64,000 bases of DNA from NCBI GenBank assembly GCA_016717655.1, contig JADKFC010000002.1, forward strand, positions 62,001 to 126,000, read 5' to 3'. Positions within the stretch are counted from its first letter, which is position 1; each line of letters begins with the position of its first letter. Under the pieces are notes generated by a model. It did no database searches and was not told where the DNA came from. It saw only the letters and a list, made by a program, of their open reading frames with translations. The stretch is from Saprospiraceae bacterium. GTDB lineage: Bacteria > Bacteroidota > Bacteroidia > Chitinophagales > Saprospiraceae. Shown here in pieces: positions 1 to 7,684 of this stretch. Both the position numbers and the translations under genes were made by a program.

Positions 1-97
1 AATCCTTTATTGCAATTAAAGAAAATCGCATTAATTCTTACACAAATAAACAATTCATTGGGCTACAAAGTAAGGGTGAAACTAGGCTAAAATATAG
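1..97. other. window edge, no gene recognised
   Basis: No convincing reading frame, RNA or repeat is visible in these bases. The segment lies downstream of the probable frameshifted end of the HNH nuclease gene. Confidence 0.4.
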
Positions 98-201
98 TTA
101 ACTTTTAGTAGGTTCTCCTACAGGGTCATGGACACCTGGCTTATATTTCTGTCCGTTGGGTTGGGACAAATATAATTTATCAGCAAACTTTAACCAAGTT
201 A

Positions 202-528
202 TTAAGTTGGGCGGTTTTTTTGACTGGCTAAAACCTTTTTAACTACCGGTGCAACATTGTCTTCTGTTATTCCTTTCGATGCACAGTATTTACTTGCAAG
301 CCAGACTTGTACTTTTTTTGCGCCCTTACTTGCATTGCATGAACCACAACAAAGGGCAATGTTATCTATGTCGTTGATTCTTATGTCATTGATAATGTGT
401 TCCCAGGTCGGTCTAGTCTTGTAAGTGAGAAGTAAATTAACAAATGGAATACCGCAGTATATACAAAATACATCTCTTTGCTTTACATATTCCTCAACAT
501 CTTTTGGTATTCCCCATCTATTCGCCAT
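202..528 (-). CDS. HNH endonuclease, C-terminus probably frameshifted
   Basis: This 108-residue protein has the layout of a small HNH nuclease: a first cysteine pair CIYC (about residues 22-25), then WEHI with the first catalytic-type histidine, a central asparagine in DNIALCC, and a second pair CGSC followed by NASKG. The cysteine pairs would hold structural zinc and the H-N residues would bind the catalytic metal (family knowledge). The frame ends at a run of seven A on the coding strand. Adding one base there lets translation continue for about 35 more residues (NLITWLKFADKLYLSQ and on) to a stop near base 98, which looks like a natural C-terminus. The truncated Mrr-type gene lies 36 bases upstream on the same strand, so this may be a restriction or defence remnant. 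The fold is clear; its target and whether it works are unknown. Confidence 0.75.
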   Translation of the reverse strand: MANRWGIPKDVEEYVKQRDVFCIYCGIPFVNLLLTYKTRPTWEHIINDIRINDIDNIALCCGSCNASKGAKKVQVWLASKYCASKGITEDNVAPVVKKVLASQKNRPT

Positions 529-564
529 ATACCCTCAATTATTCCTCCCCAAAATAATCACTGT

Positions 565-891
565 CTATTTTTTTATTTCGTAGGTCTGTTGCGATGTACA
601 ACCAATACTGTAATCAATTATGTGTTGGGCCCGCTGCTCGCTCTCAATAAGCACAATTTTGGTTTCGTTTCTCGGCGTGTAATCTAAGGTTTCTTTTGTA
701 AAATGGGAAGTGGTGATAAAGATTTCTTTTTTGGCTCCCTGGCCGGCAAGAGCACCTACAAATTTTTGGATTTCTGGTCGTCCAACTCCATTGCCGGGCT
801 TCCAGCGTTTGGCCTGGATGTATATGTTGTCAAGGCCTAGTTTGTCTTCTTTGATGGTGCCATCAACTCTTTCATCACCACCTCTGCCCAT
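565..891 (-). pseudogene. truncated Mrr-type restriction endonuclease
   Basis: The 108 residues match the second half of the Mrr catalytic domain. Visible are GGDERVDG with the metal-binding aspartate, LGLDNIYIQAKRW carrying the Q-x-K catalytic pair, then EIQKFVGAL and FITTSHFT. Mrr proteins cut modified DNA and are normally about 300 residues, with an N-terminal winged-helix DNA-recognition domain. Here that domain is missing: upstream of the ATG only nine more codons are open (ending KDAFQA) before an in-frame TAA. The start of the catalytic domain, normally with a conserved Phe-Glu pair, is also lost. It is therefore most likely a remnant. It sits between a diheme cytochrome gene and an HNH nuclease gene, all on the minus strand. 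Confidence 0.75.
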
Positions 892-967
892 GGCCTGGAA
901 GGCATCTTTGATGCTGCTTTATTGCGCCGGGCGATTGGCATAGCCTACAAAGTGTATGGAAATGAAT

Positions 968-1945
968 TTACTTTGATGGAGTAAATTTTTCTATCTGATT
1001 TTTTACAGCTTTCAGGCTTTGAAGATAACAGAATATTGCTTCTAAGTCCCCTTTGTTCATGCCTGAATACACAGTCCAAGGCATAGTCGTCTGAAATTCA
1101 CCACGTGCAATTTTTGGATTTACATAGGAATTTTCAGTATACTTTTTAAAGCGATTAATAAACTGTTCACTTGTCCAGTTGCCTAAACCTGTTATTTTGT
1201 CAGGCGTAAGATTGGCTGACCTCACAACTGAACCGTCTTGAAGTTTAAATTCAAATCCTCCTGCATAAGGGTCCCCTACAACTTCACCTCTGACTTGTTT
1301 AGTATGGCAGTCCATGCATCCTGCAGCAGTAATCATATATTTACCGTAATTGAGGGTATCTGATTGAACAGGAATTTTCCGAAAAGTTGGCTTCTTTGGA
1401 ATGGTGTTGATGATAAAATTCATGGGAAAATCAGAATTTGAAACTTCAGTTTCGCTTTCAATTGACCTTAAGTTTCTGATATATGCTATTACTGCTTCGA
1501 TGTCGTTTTTATCAAGCTGTCCATAAAGATGGTGTGGCATAATTGGAAATAAAGCTCTGCCGTCTTTGGATACACCAGCTGTTATTGCTCTAAACATTTC
1601 TCCATCCGTCCAATTTTGTAAGTAAAATGGAGTAATATTTGGTGCTACATACTTTCCGGGAAATCCGAGTTTCTGGTCAAATGATTCGCCTCCTTTTCCC
1701 TCTGTTCCGGGTATAATTGGTCCAGAAAATAAAGACCAGTCACGTGTTGAATGACAGTCTATACAAAGCATCACATGATTAGCAAGGTATTTCCCCCTAT
1801 CAATTTTTTGCGAAGTAATTTCAACTTTGAGATCCGGTGCTGAGCCAACATTTGGCAACATGGTTTTAACATAGGCTATCAAACCTAATATGACTGTTAA
1901 AACTGCCATTAAACCATAACCAAATATATTTAATAATTTCTTCAT
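968..1945 (-). CDS. membrane-anchored diheme c-type cytochrome
   Basis: A 325-residue protein with an N-terminal hydrophobic segment (about residues 9-28) that should anchor it in the inner membrane facing the periplasm. Two heme-attachment motifs are visible, CIDCH (residues 61-65) and CMDCH (210-214), each in its own cytochrome c fold. Candidate axial methionines lie in FPIMPHHLYG and TTMPWTVYSG. Each half has the order heme motif, NITP or NLTP segment, W-T-D/S-E, then the methionine, as in paired cytochromes that serve alcohol, aldehyde or isoquinoline dehydrogenases. No dehydrogenase subunit is present here, so the electron donor is unknown. It is the last gene of an apparent operon with a membrane protein (12-base gap) and an AraC-type regulator. 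Confidence 0.88.
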   Translation of the reverse strand: MKKLLNIFGYGLMAVLTVILGLIAYVKTMLPNVGSAPDLKVEITSQKIDRGKYLANHVMLCIDCHSTRDWSLFSGPIIPGTEGKGGESFDQKLGFPGKYVAPNITPFYLQNWTDGEMFRAITAGVSKDGRALFPIMPHHLYGQLDKNDIEAVIAYIRNLRSIESETEVSNSDFPMNFIINTIPKKPTFRKIPVQSDTLNYGKYMITAAGCMDCHTKQVRGEVVGDPYAGGFEFKLQDGSVVRSANLTPDKITGLGNWTSEQFINRFKKYTENSYVNPKIARGEFQTTMPWTVYSGMNKGDLEAIFCYLQSLKAVKNQIEKFTPSK

Positions 1946-1957
1946 AACTTAACTCAA

Positions 1958-2719
1958 CTAGATTGAATTTTGCATTACTTTATTTTGCTTCAATGCTAAA
2001 CCGAAACCGATTGCCCATATTGGAGCAAGAAGTAAATAGAGGTTAAGCGCAATCTCTGCAACCAAATTTATCTCAAGCGCATTGGCTACAAAATCAATCG
2101 CGGATAACAATCCAACTATGATTGTAAACCAACCCCAAACTTGATGCTTACTTTTGATGAATATACCGATGGCAATAAACCATACTCCGAACATGAGAGC
2201 ATCAAACAGATTCCATATTCCGTTTACAACTATTAATGCAAGATTTTCAAACGAATGCTTGATTATTTCCTGTTGTTCTGGTGTGGCTCCTGAGAACCTG
2301 TCAAATAAAACAGGCCATGCTGCTGCAAGAATTGACGCTCCTAATGCCCCTGCAAATATGTATGAAGTTCCACAAAAAGTAAAAATATTTCTCCATTCTG
2401 ATTTACCCTTCAACCACTCATGAATAAAAAAAAGTACAGGGAGCAACAGGAGGTAATAACCGAAAACGTCAGTAATCATACTCCATTTTAACATAGTCCT
2501 GCTCACACCTTCTGTAGTAAATATAACCGATGGGTCTGAGAAAAACTCAAAGTTGAAGTTAATAGCCCCAGCTACTAAAATGTAACTCACCAGTCCAATT
2601 ACTCCAGATAATAACGTTATCCATCCTACCAAATTTCTATGTTTTAACATGTCTGTCTCATTTATATTTGATACAAAAATAGGATTGATGAATTTACCAG
2701 AATTGTATAATTCGGACAT
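1958..2719 (-). CDS. multi-pass membrane protein, DUF4386-like
   Basis: This 253-residue protein has about six hydrophobic helices, beginning with LVGWITLLSGVIGLVSYILV and ending with LYLLLAPIWAIGFGLAL. The hydrophobic pattern and the central FENLALIVVNGIWNLFD region recall the DUF4386-type family, whose function is not known; this assignment is by general resemblance only. A second possible start is the methionine before LKHRNLVGW. It lies 2 bases downstream of the AraC-type regulator and 12 bases upstream of the diheme cytochrome, so the three are probably co-transcribed. Confidence 0.65.
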   Translation of the reverse strand: MSELYNSGKFINPIFVSNINETDMLKHRNLVGWITLLSGVIGLVSYILVAGAINFNFEFFSDPSVIFTTEGVSRTMLKWSMITDVFGYYLLLLPVLFFIHEWLKGKSEWRNIFTFCGTSYIFAGALGASILAAAWPVLFDRFSGATPEQQEIIKHSFENLALIVVNGIWNLFDALMFGVWFIAIGIFIKSKHQVWGWFTIIVGLLSAIDFVANALEINLVAEIALNLYLLLAPIWAIGFGLALKQNKVMQNSI

Positions 2720-2721
2720 TC

Positions 2722-3534
2722 TTAAACAAAAATATGTCCTGGTAAATCAGTATCTGCCTCCTGGTACTGTTTGGGCGTAAGGTTGGTAAAAGATTTAAAT
2801 TCACGAATGAAATGAGATTGGTCGTAATAGCCGGCTTCTATGCCAATTTCAGTAAGGGTTTGTTTAGAATGATGAACAAGATTTAAACAGTAAAGGTACT
2901 TGTTATAGAGAATAAATTCTTCTGTATTCATTCCCAACCAATCTTGTGAAAAACGTCTGAGCTGGCGGTCTGATAAACAAATCTCTTCACAAAGTTTTTT
3001 AACGGTCAGGTTATGATGATAGCTAAAACTCTTTAATTTTTGGACCCTGTTTACTGAATATTGAAAATTGTTGGAAGGAACCTTTTTACGAAACCATGCT
3101 AATATTAATGCTACTTGGTGTTTGAATGTCTGATTGTAATATAATTCACTTGCGAGGTTGTCGAGCTGTGAGCAAATTTCTTTTCCATCGTAAACGCTAT
3201 TATTAAACTCCTTCGCTGAAACATTAAAAAGCAGTCGCAACCCAACACTACTTAGTTGAATTCCTAAAAACTCTTGTCTACCAGATTTCATCAGTTCAAA
3301 AGGTTTGAAATTTGTTCCGTTTACAAAAACTGTAGGAAGAATTTTTGAAACTTGAAGTGTTGGGTTGAAGTAATTTATTCTATCGGAGTAGTTAAAAATA
3401 ATTTCTATTGTCCCCTTGGGCAGTATTATTTCCTTTTGCTTGAGTAAATCATTCTCTGATAGCCTCCAAATACTATTTATTAAGGTCTTTTCGAATTCAC
3501 AAGTAGGGTAGTATATGTCAGTGGATTTTGTCAT
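2722..3534 (-). CDS. AraC-family transcriptional regulator
   Basis: A 270-residue regulator. The C-terminal third (about residues 165-262) is a two-helix-turn-helix AraC/XylS DNA-binding domain: LTVKKLCEEICLSDRQLRRF forms the first HTH, and LTEIGIEAGYYDQSHFIREF with the closing TNLTPKQYQ is the family signature. The N-terminal part (KGTIEIIFNYSD, FVNGTNFKPFEL, LGIQLSSVGLRLLF) resembles the small ligand-sensing domain often found in Bacteroidota AraC proteins. It is the first gene of the operon with the membrane protein and diheme cytochrome, so it probably controls that operon; the signal is unknown. Confidence 0.88.
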   Translation of the reverse strand: MTKSTDIYYPTCEFEKTLINSIWRLSENDLLKQKEIILPKGTIEIIFNYSDRINYFNPTLQVSKILPTVFVNGTNFKPFELMKSGRQEFLGIQLSSVGLRLLFNVSAKEFNNSVYDGKEICSQLDNLASELYYNQTFKHQVALILAWFRKKVPSNNFQYSVNRVQKLKSFSYHHNLTVKKLCEEICLSDRQLRRFSQDWLGMNTEEFILYNKYLYCLNLVHHSKQTLTEIGIEAGYYDQSHFIREFKSFTNLTPKQYQEADTDLPGHIFV

Positions 3535-4274
3535 TCTGAGATATAAAAGTAGGTCATTTTAGCCTTGTGAATAACTTGGCTATTGTTACTGATCCAATGT
3601 AATACTAAACACAAAACTGTCCACAATACCAGGATACCATTGTTAAGATTCGTTCTTATACGTGAATAAACAAGTATTAAACTGATCCCCTTTTCCTCAA
3701 ATAAACACCTGTAATCTTTTATTCCACTTCCAAGTAAAGTGATACCTAAGCTCAGCAAATTTCTATTCAAAACAAAGCAGTTTATTTTCATATTTAGTAC
3801 ACCAATAATCCATAAAGTTAGTGAGTGGAACGAACAGATCAAATTATTGACTTAAATCAGGCTTTAATTTTAAATCGATGAAATAGTCAAAATAAAATAT
3901 GGTTATTGGTGTGGTTTTGTTTTTTGCGCAAAATTTAATTTGTCGGTTTGTTTAGCACCCTATATTTTGCTTTTTGCTCGAAAAGTCAGAATTGAAGCGT
4001 ACCATTAATAAAATACAGGGGATTAGGATATAGCGAAGTCTCTAAGAAAGATAATGTATTTTTAATATCTTTCCATCAACACAAGTCCTACTTTACAGGC
4101 TACAAACGCCTAAAGTCAAGTCCCTTAGTTATAATTCTACATTAATAGTATTTCAACCTTTAATGTTCTTCAAATGAACCATAGAAACAAGGTTTTTAAT
4201 TCTGTCCTTTGGGATGTGACAAGTAAAATTGATCACATAACGAAAACGTAATTTCTAGATCAGCTCTTTCTAAA
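3535..4274. other. 740-base intergenic region
   Basis: AT-rich spacer upstream of the AraC operon and downstream of the two unknown genes at 4275-5329. A 103-codon open frame at 3531-3842 on the minus strand was judged spurious. The region should hold the AraC operon promoter, but no clear element was picked out, and no RNA gene or repeat was recognised. Confidence 0.5.
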
Positions 4275-5063
4275 TTACAAGGGCATAAAACCACTTCCTA
4301 AACTTTCTTCGTCCATGCCCACAATAGAATAATGTCTTGGCAAATACCAGCCAATGGCCTGCATTACCGATCTATAAGTATTTTCGTCCTTAAAATTTTT
4401 CCCTGTCAAATTGAAAACGATGTCTTGTGTTGCTCCATCTTCTCCCTGTTTGTGTCGCATCAAAAGTAAAATTTTAGGGTTATTGATATCATTCAATTTT
4501 AACAGGTCCGCCAGCAGCTGACGGGTTTGCTGCGGCAACAGGGCTTCAGATGGTTGCCCAATCAATACTTCTTCCTTTTCAACAATAGTTTCGGAGTTTG
4601 TTTCACTTGAAAAGGGTGTTGCTCCTATTGTATAAAAAGTCTTGTTTAAATGAAGGTTGAGTATATCGCCATAAGACAAAACCCAATCTGCACCATTCTG
4701 GGTTGGATTAATCACAACTCCATACCCCGAAGCCAACAGAAAGTCATCTTTCATTCTTTCGATAACATAGCATTGAAAACTTTTATTGGGTTCCGGCAGA
4801 AAAAGTTGAAAGTAGGGAAAACCATCAGGTCCTGTTATAACTTGTGGGTCACCGCATCGGAAACTAGCCTTTACAATATTTTCTAAAAAAACTTGCTTCC
4901 ACACATCGTCTCTCTCATTCTGTGGTGTTTGAACAAGCCTATATAGATTGTTCGTTTTGGTTAAATCACCAAGATAGGGCTCGTTCTCTTTTTTTAAAGG
5001 CTTTTCTTCCTTTAAAACTTCTTTTTGCTGTTCTTTTTTCTTGAAGAAATCAAATAGTCCCAT
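4275..5063 (-). CDS. conserved hypothetical protein with charged N-terminus
   Basis: A 262-residue protein with no signal peptide. It starts MGLFDFFKKK, followed by a lysine/glutamate-rich stretch to about residue 28, a pattern common in cytosolic Bacteroidota proteins with an SseB- or DUF-type body. The middle (VWKQVFLENIVKASFRCGDP and DGFPYFQLFLPE) and the end (LLLMRHKQGE, YRSVMQAIGWYLPRHYSIVG) look like mixed alpha/beta domains. No catalytic motif is recognised. It starts 2 bases after the end of the small secreted protein gene upstream, so the two are likely translated together. Function unknown. Confidence 0.7.
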   Translation of the reverse strand: MGLFDFFKKKEQQKEVLKEEKPLKKENEPYLGDLTKTNNLYRLVQTPQNERDDVWKQVFLENIVKASFRCGDPQVITGPDGFPYFQLFLPEPNKSFQCYVIERMKDDFLLASGYGVVINPTQNGADWVLSYGDILNLHLNKTFYTIGATPFSSETNSETIVEKEEVLIGQPSEALLPQQTRQLLADLLKLNDINNPKILLLMRHKQGEDGATQDIVFNLTGKNFKDENTYRSVMQAIGWYLPRHYSIVGMDEESLGSGFMPL

Positions 5064-5065
5064 TG

Positions 5066-5329
5066 TTAGAATGATCTTGATTGTTTATAATTGTAAACTA
5101 CATCATATACTTCATTTATATACTCACCATCAGGGTCATAATAACATAAATCATGATTTTTTAAAATTCCGTAATCGACAAAACACTCCGCTACATAATA
5201 TTTGTTGCCTTTAAATAAAACTTCAATGACCTCTGTAATCAGTGGATCACTATATCCTTTGGCTGGATAAATAAAACATCCCATTACTAACAAGTGTAAC
5301 AAATACAAATACTTAAAAGTAAAATTCAT
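5066..5329 (-). CDS. small secreted hypothetical protein
   Basis: The chosen start gives 87 residues beginning MNFTFKYLYLLHLLVMGCF, a plausible export signal; a longer form starting 48 bases earlier would put charged residues ahead of it. The mature part (LITEVIEVLFKGNKYYVAECFVDYG and YYDPDGEYINEVYDVVYNYK) is short and rich in Tyr and acidic residues. The cysteine in the signal region could be a lipobox, but the context is weak. No family is recognised. It is followed after 2 bases by the 262-residue hypothetical gene. Confidence 0.55.
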   Translation of the reverse strand: MNFTFKYLYLLHLLVMGCFIYPAKGYSDPLITEVIEVLFKGNKYYVAECFVDYGILKNHDLCYYDPDGEYINEVYDVVYNYKQSRSF

Positions 5330-5784
5330 TTCATGTTTTTTTTCATGAGCCAAAACTTGTTTATATCTGCACTTCACTTAATGTTGCTATTGAAGTGTAT
5401 TTCAAAGACCTATGATTATCAACTCCAATAACCTTTAAAAAACGTATACAAACATTTACAAAACGATTACTGCCATTAGTTATGAAACATCCATAGCCTT
5501 TTATCAATGGCCTTCATCCCATCCTCACATCCAAAAAGGCATTGCCCCCAGGCAGTCTTCTATTAAATAGCACTTTTACGGCTATAAAATTAAACAAAAA
5601 GTCCATGCCCCTATTTTCTTAAAATTTATAAACTATTGTTTTACATTTTTTCATAATGCCATATAAAATATTGTACATGGGACAGATAACCCTTGCTCTA
5701 CCATATTTTATTTGGATACCAAGACACACTCCCTGGAGTTGAATCTCACCCCCACTTTCCTTACCTTTGAGCAAATTTTATGGA
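5330..5784. other. intergenic region between divergent genes
   Basis: Spacer between the minus-strand small secreted protein and plus-strand purD. Its right end holds a candidate purD promoter. No RNA gene or riboswitch-like structure was recognised in the rest. Confidence 0.45.
5739..5769 (+). promoter_or_regulatory. candidate Bacteroidota-type promoter for purD
   Basis: TACCTTTG at 5762-5769 matches the -7 element TAnnTTTG used by the Bacteroidota primary sigma factor, and TTG at 5739-5741 sits 20 bases upstream in the -33 position. Transcription would start about 10 bases before the purD ATG, giving a very short leader. Confidence 0.4.
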
Positions 5785-7059
5785 ATGAAGGTTTTGTTGT
5801 TGGGCAGTGGTGGTAGAGAACATGCCCTGGCCCTGGGTTTATCAAAGGGCAGGGACTTGGAGACGTTGTACATTGCACCGGGCAATCCGGGTACAGAGCA
5901 GCTGGGTACTAATGTAAAGCTGGACATGGGCGACTTTCACCAGGTGGAGGCCTTTGTACTAGAGAAGGGCATTGATATGATTGTGGTGGGACCCGAAGCG
6001 CCGCTGGTGGCGGGGATTGCAGATCATTTTAAGAAACACAGCCACATCCAGGTGATAGGCCCGAGTGCCCAGGGGGCGCAACTGGAGGGAAGTAAGGCCT
6101 TTTCTAAAAAGTTTATGCAGCGGCACCAGATACCTACGGCGGGCTACTTTGAGTGTGATGCTACCAATCTTCAGCAGGGCATTGATTTTTTGAGGTCTAT
6201 GCCTGGCCCTTACGTATTGAAAGCCGATGGGCTGGCAGCGGGCAAGGGGGTGCTGATCATTGATGATATTAAGGAGGCGGAGGAGGCGCTGACGGAAATG
6301 CTGAATGGCATGTTTGGTGAGGCTTCTGCCACGGTTGTGATCGAAGAGTTTCTAAGCGGCATCGAGTTTTCGGTATTCGCGCTTACCAATGGCAAACAAT
6401 ACGTCCTGCTGCCAGAGGCGAAGGACTATAAACGCATAGGCGAGGGCGACCAGGGACTCAATACAGGGGGCATGGGGGCCGTATCACCGGTGCCATTTGT
6501 AGATGACCACATGAAACAACTCGTGGAAGAACGCATTGTAAAACCTACAGTGGCAGGCCTTGCAGCCGAAGAAATAGACTACCAGGGCTTTATCTTTTTT
6601 GGCCTGATCAAGGTCAATGGCGCTCCCTATGTGATTGAATACAATTGCCGAATGGGCGACCCGGAGACGGAAGTCGTGTTTCCGCGCATCAGCTCTGATG
6701 TACTGGAAATGATGAAGGCCTGCGCTGATCACCAACTCGATCAATATCAATTGCAGGTCAATCCTCAAACCGCGGTGACCGTCATGATGGTATCTGGCGG
6801 CTATCCGGGTGACTATGAAAAGGGCAAAGAAATTAACATCGAATATCAGGGAGATAGCATGGTCTTCCACGCCGGCACCTCAATGAAGGAAGGTAAGCTG
6901 GTCACTTCAGGTGGCAGGGTCCTGGCAGTAACTTCTTTTGCCAACTCTATCGAAGCAGCAGCAGGTGCGAGTTATAAGGCCATTGATGAGATCTATTTTG
7001 AGGGAGCGTATTATAGGAGGGATATTGGGGGAGATTTGGTCTATAAGCCTTCGGCTTAG
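5785..7059 (+). CDS. purD: phosphoribosylamine-glycine ligase (GAR synthetase)
   Basis: This 424-residue enzyme joins phosphoribosylamine and glycine with ATP to make GAR in purine synthesis. It begins with the PurD N-terminal signature KVLLLGSGGREHAL, followed by APGNPGTEQLG and VVGPEAPLVAGI. The ATP-grasp core shows KADGLAAGKGV, VVIEEFLSG, the family signature DYKRIGEGDQGLNTGGMGA and the metal-binding YNCRMGDPETE. Length and motif order are normal. The ATG was chosen because it directly precedes the conserved start; a TTG six codons upstream overlaps the promoter element. It stands alone, converging on uvrA across a repeat array. Confidence 0.97.
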   Translation: MKVLLLGSGGREHALALGLSKGRDLETLYIAPGNPGTEQLGTNVKLDMGDFHQVEAFVLEKGIDMIVVGPEAPLVAGIADHFKKHSHIQVIGPSAQGAQLEGSKAFSKKFMQRHQIPTAGYFECDATNLQQGIDFLRSMPGPYVLKADGLAAGKGVLIIDDIKEAEEALTEMLNGMFGEASATVVIEEFLSGIEFSVFALTNGKQYVLLPEAKDYKRIGEGDQGLNTGGMGAVSPVPFVDDHMKQLVEERIVKPTVAGLAAEEIDYQGFIFFGLIKVNGAPYVIEYNCRMGDPETEVVFPRISSDVLEMMKACADHQLDQYQLQVNPQTAVTVMMVSGGYPGDYEKGKEINIEYQGDSMVFHAGTSMKEGKLVTSGGRVLAVTSFANSIEAAAGASYKAIDEIYFEGAYYRRDIGGDLVYKPSA

Positions 7060-7590
7060 TGCAATACGGCTGCGCCTTAGGTCAATACGCTGCGCTTAGT
7101 GCAATACGGCTGCGCCTTAGGTCAATACGCGCTGCGCGCTTAGGTCAATTATTTGAAATAATAACATTTCTGGAATAATTTGGTCGATGCCGTGCAAGGT
7201 ATTGCACGGTTCCTCGTGAGTTAGCAAATTTATAATTTGCGTTAACGAACGATGCTGAGCTTGCCGAAGCATAAATTATCGAGTGAAATATTTCACTCGA
7301 TTTGCTCCAAAGTCGCAACCTTTCGGTCAACCATTCGGTCATGCCTTAGGTCAATACGCGCTGCGCGCTTAGGTCAATTATTTGAAATAATAACATTTCT
7401 GGAATAATTTGGTCGATGCCGTGCAAGGGATTGCACGGTTCCTCGTGAGTTAGCAAATTTATAATTTGCGTTAACGACGATCGAGCTGCCGAAGCATAAA
7501 TTATCGAGTGAAATCTATCACTCGATTTGCTCCAATGTCGCAACCTTTCGGTCATGCCTTAGGTCAATGCGCCTTCGGCTTAGTTCAATT
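7055..7590. repeat. palindrome-rich intergenic repeat array
   Basis: This stretch between convergent purD and uvrA is built of repeats. A short motif CTTAG(G/T)(T/G)CAAT occurs nine times (starts near 7055, 7076, 7095, 7116, 7139, 7345, 7368, 7558, 7579). Two long near-identical units (7114-7342 and 7343-7555) each contain, in the same order, CGCG-CTG-CGCG, TTATTT-G-AAATAA, CGTGCAA-n4-TTGCACG, GCAAATT-TAT-AATTTGC and an ATCGAGTGA stem. In the first unit this last element is a perfect 24-base palindrome (7278-7301). Small minus-strand frames inside the units mirror each other because the DNA repeats and are unlikely to be genes. It could be a dispersed repeat family, a MITE-like element or structured RNA; it may also help terminate the two convergent genes. 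Confidence 0.85.
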
Positions 7591-7684
7591 TGGGCAATGC
7601 TTGGTGCGGAGCAGACGCGCAATAAGCTGCCACTCTGGTCAATTAAAGTGAGGGGGTACTTACTTAATGAAAATGTAAGCGGGA

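Noticed and set aside
3531..3842. 103-codon minus-strand frame upstream of the AraC gene
   Set aside because: It overlaps the AraC start by 4 bases, has no domain, an odd composition and no export signal; it lies where the promoter should be.
7145..7555. Two small minus-strand frames (65 and 69 codons) in the repeat array
   Set aside because: They resemble each other only because the DNA repeats, and they run through the palindromes.
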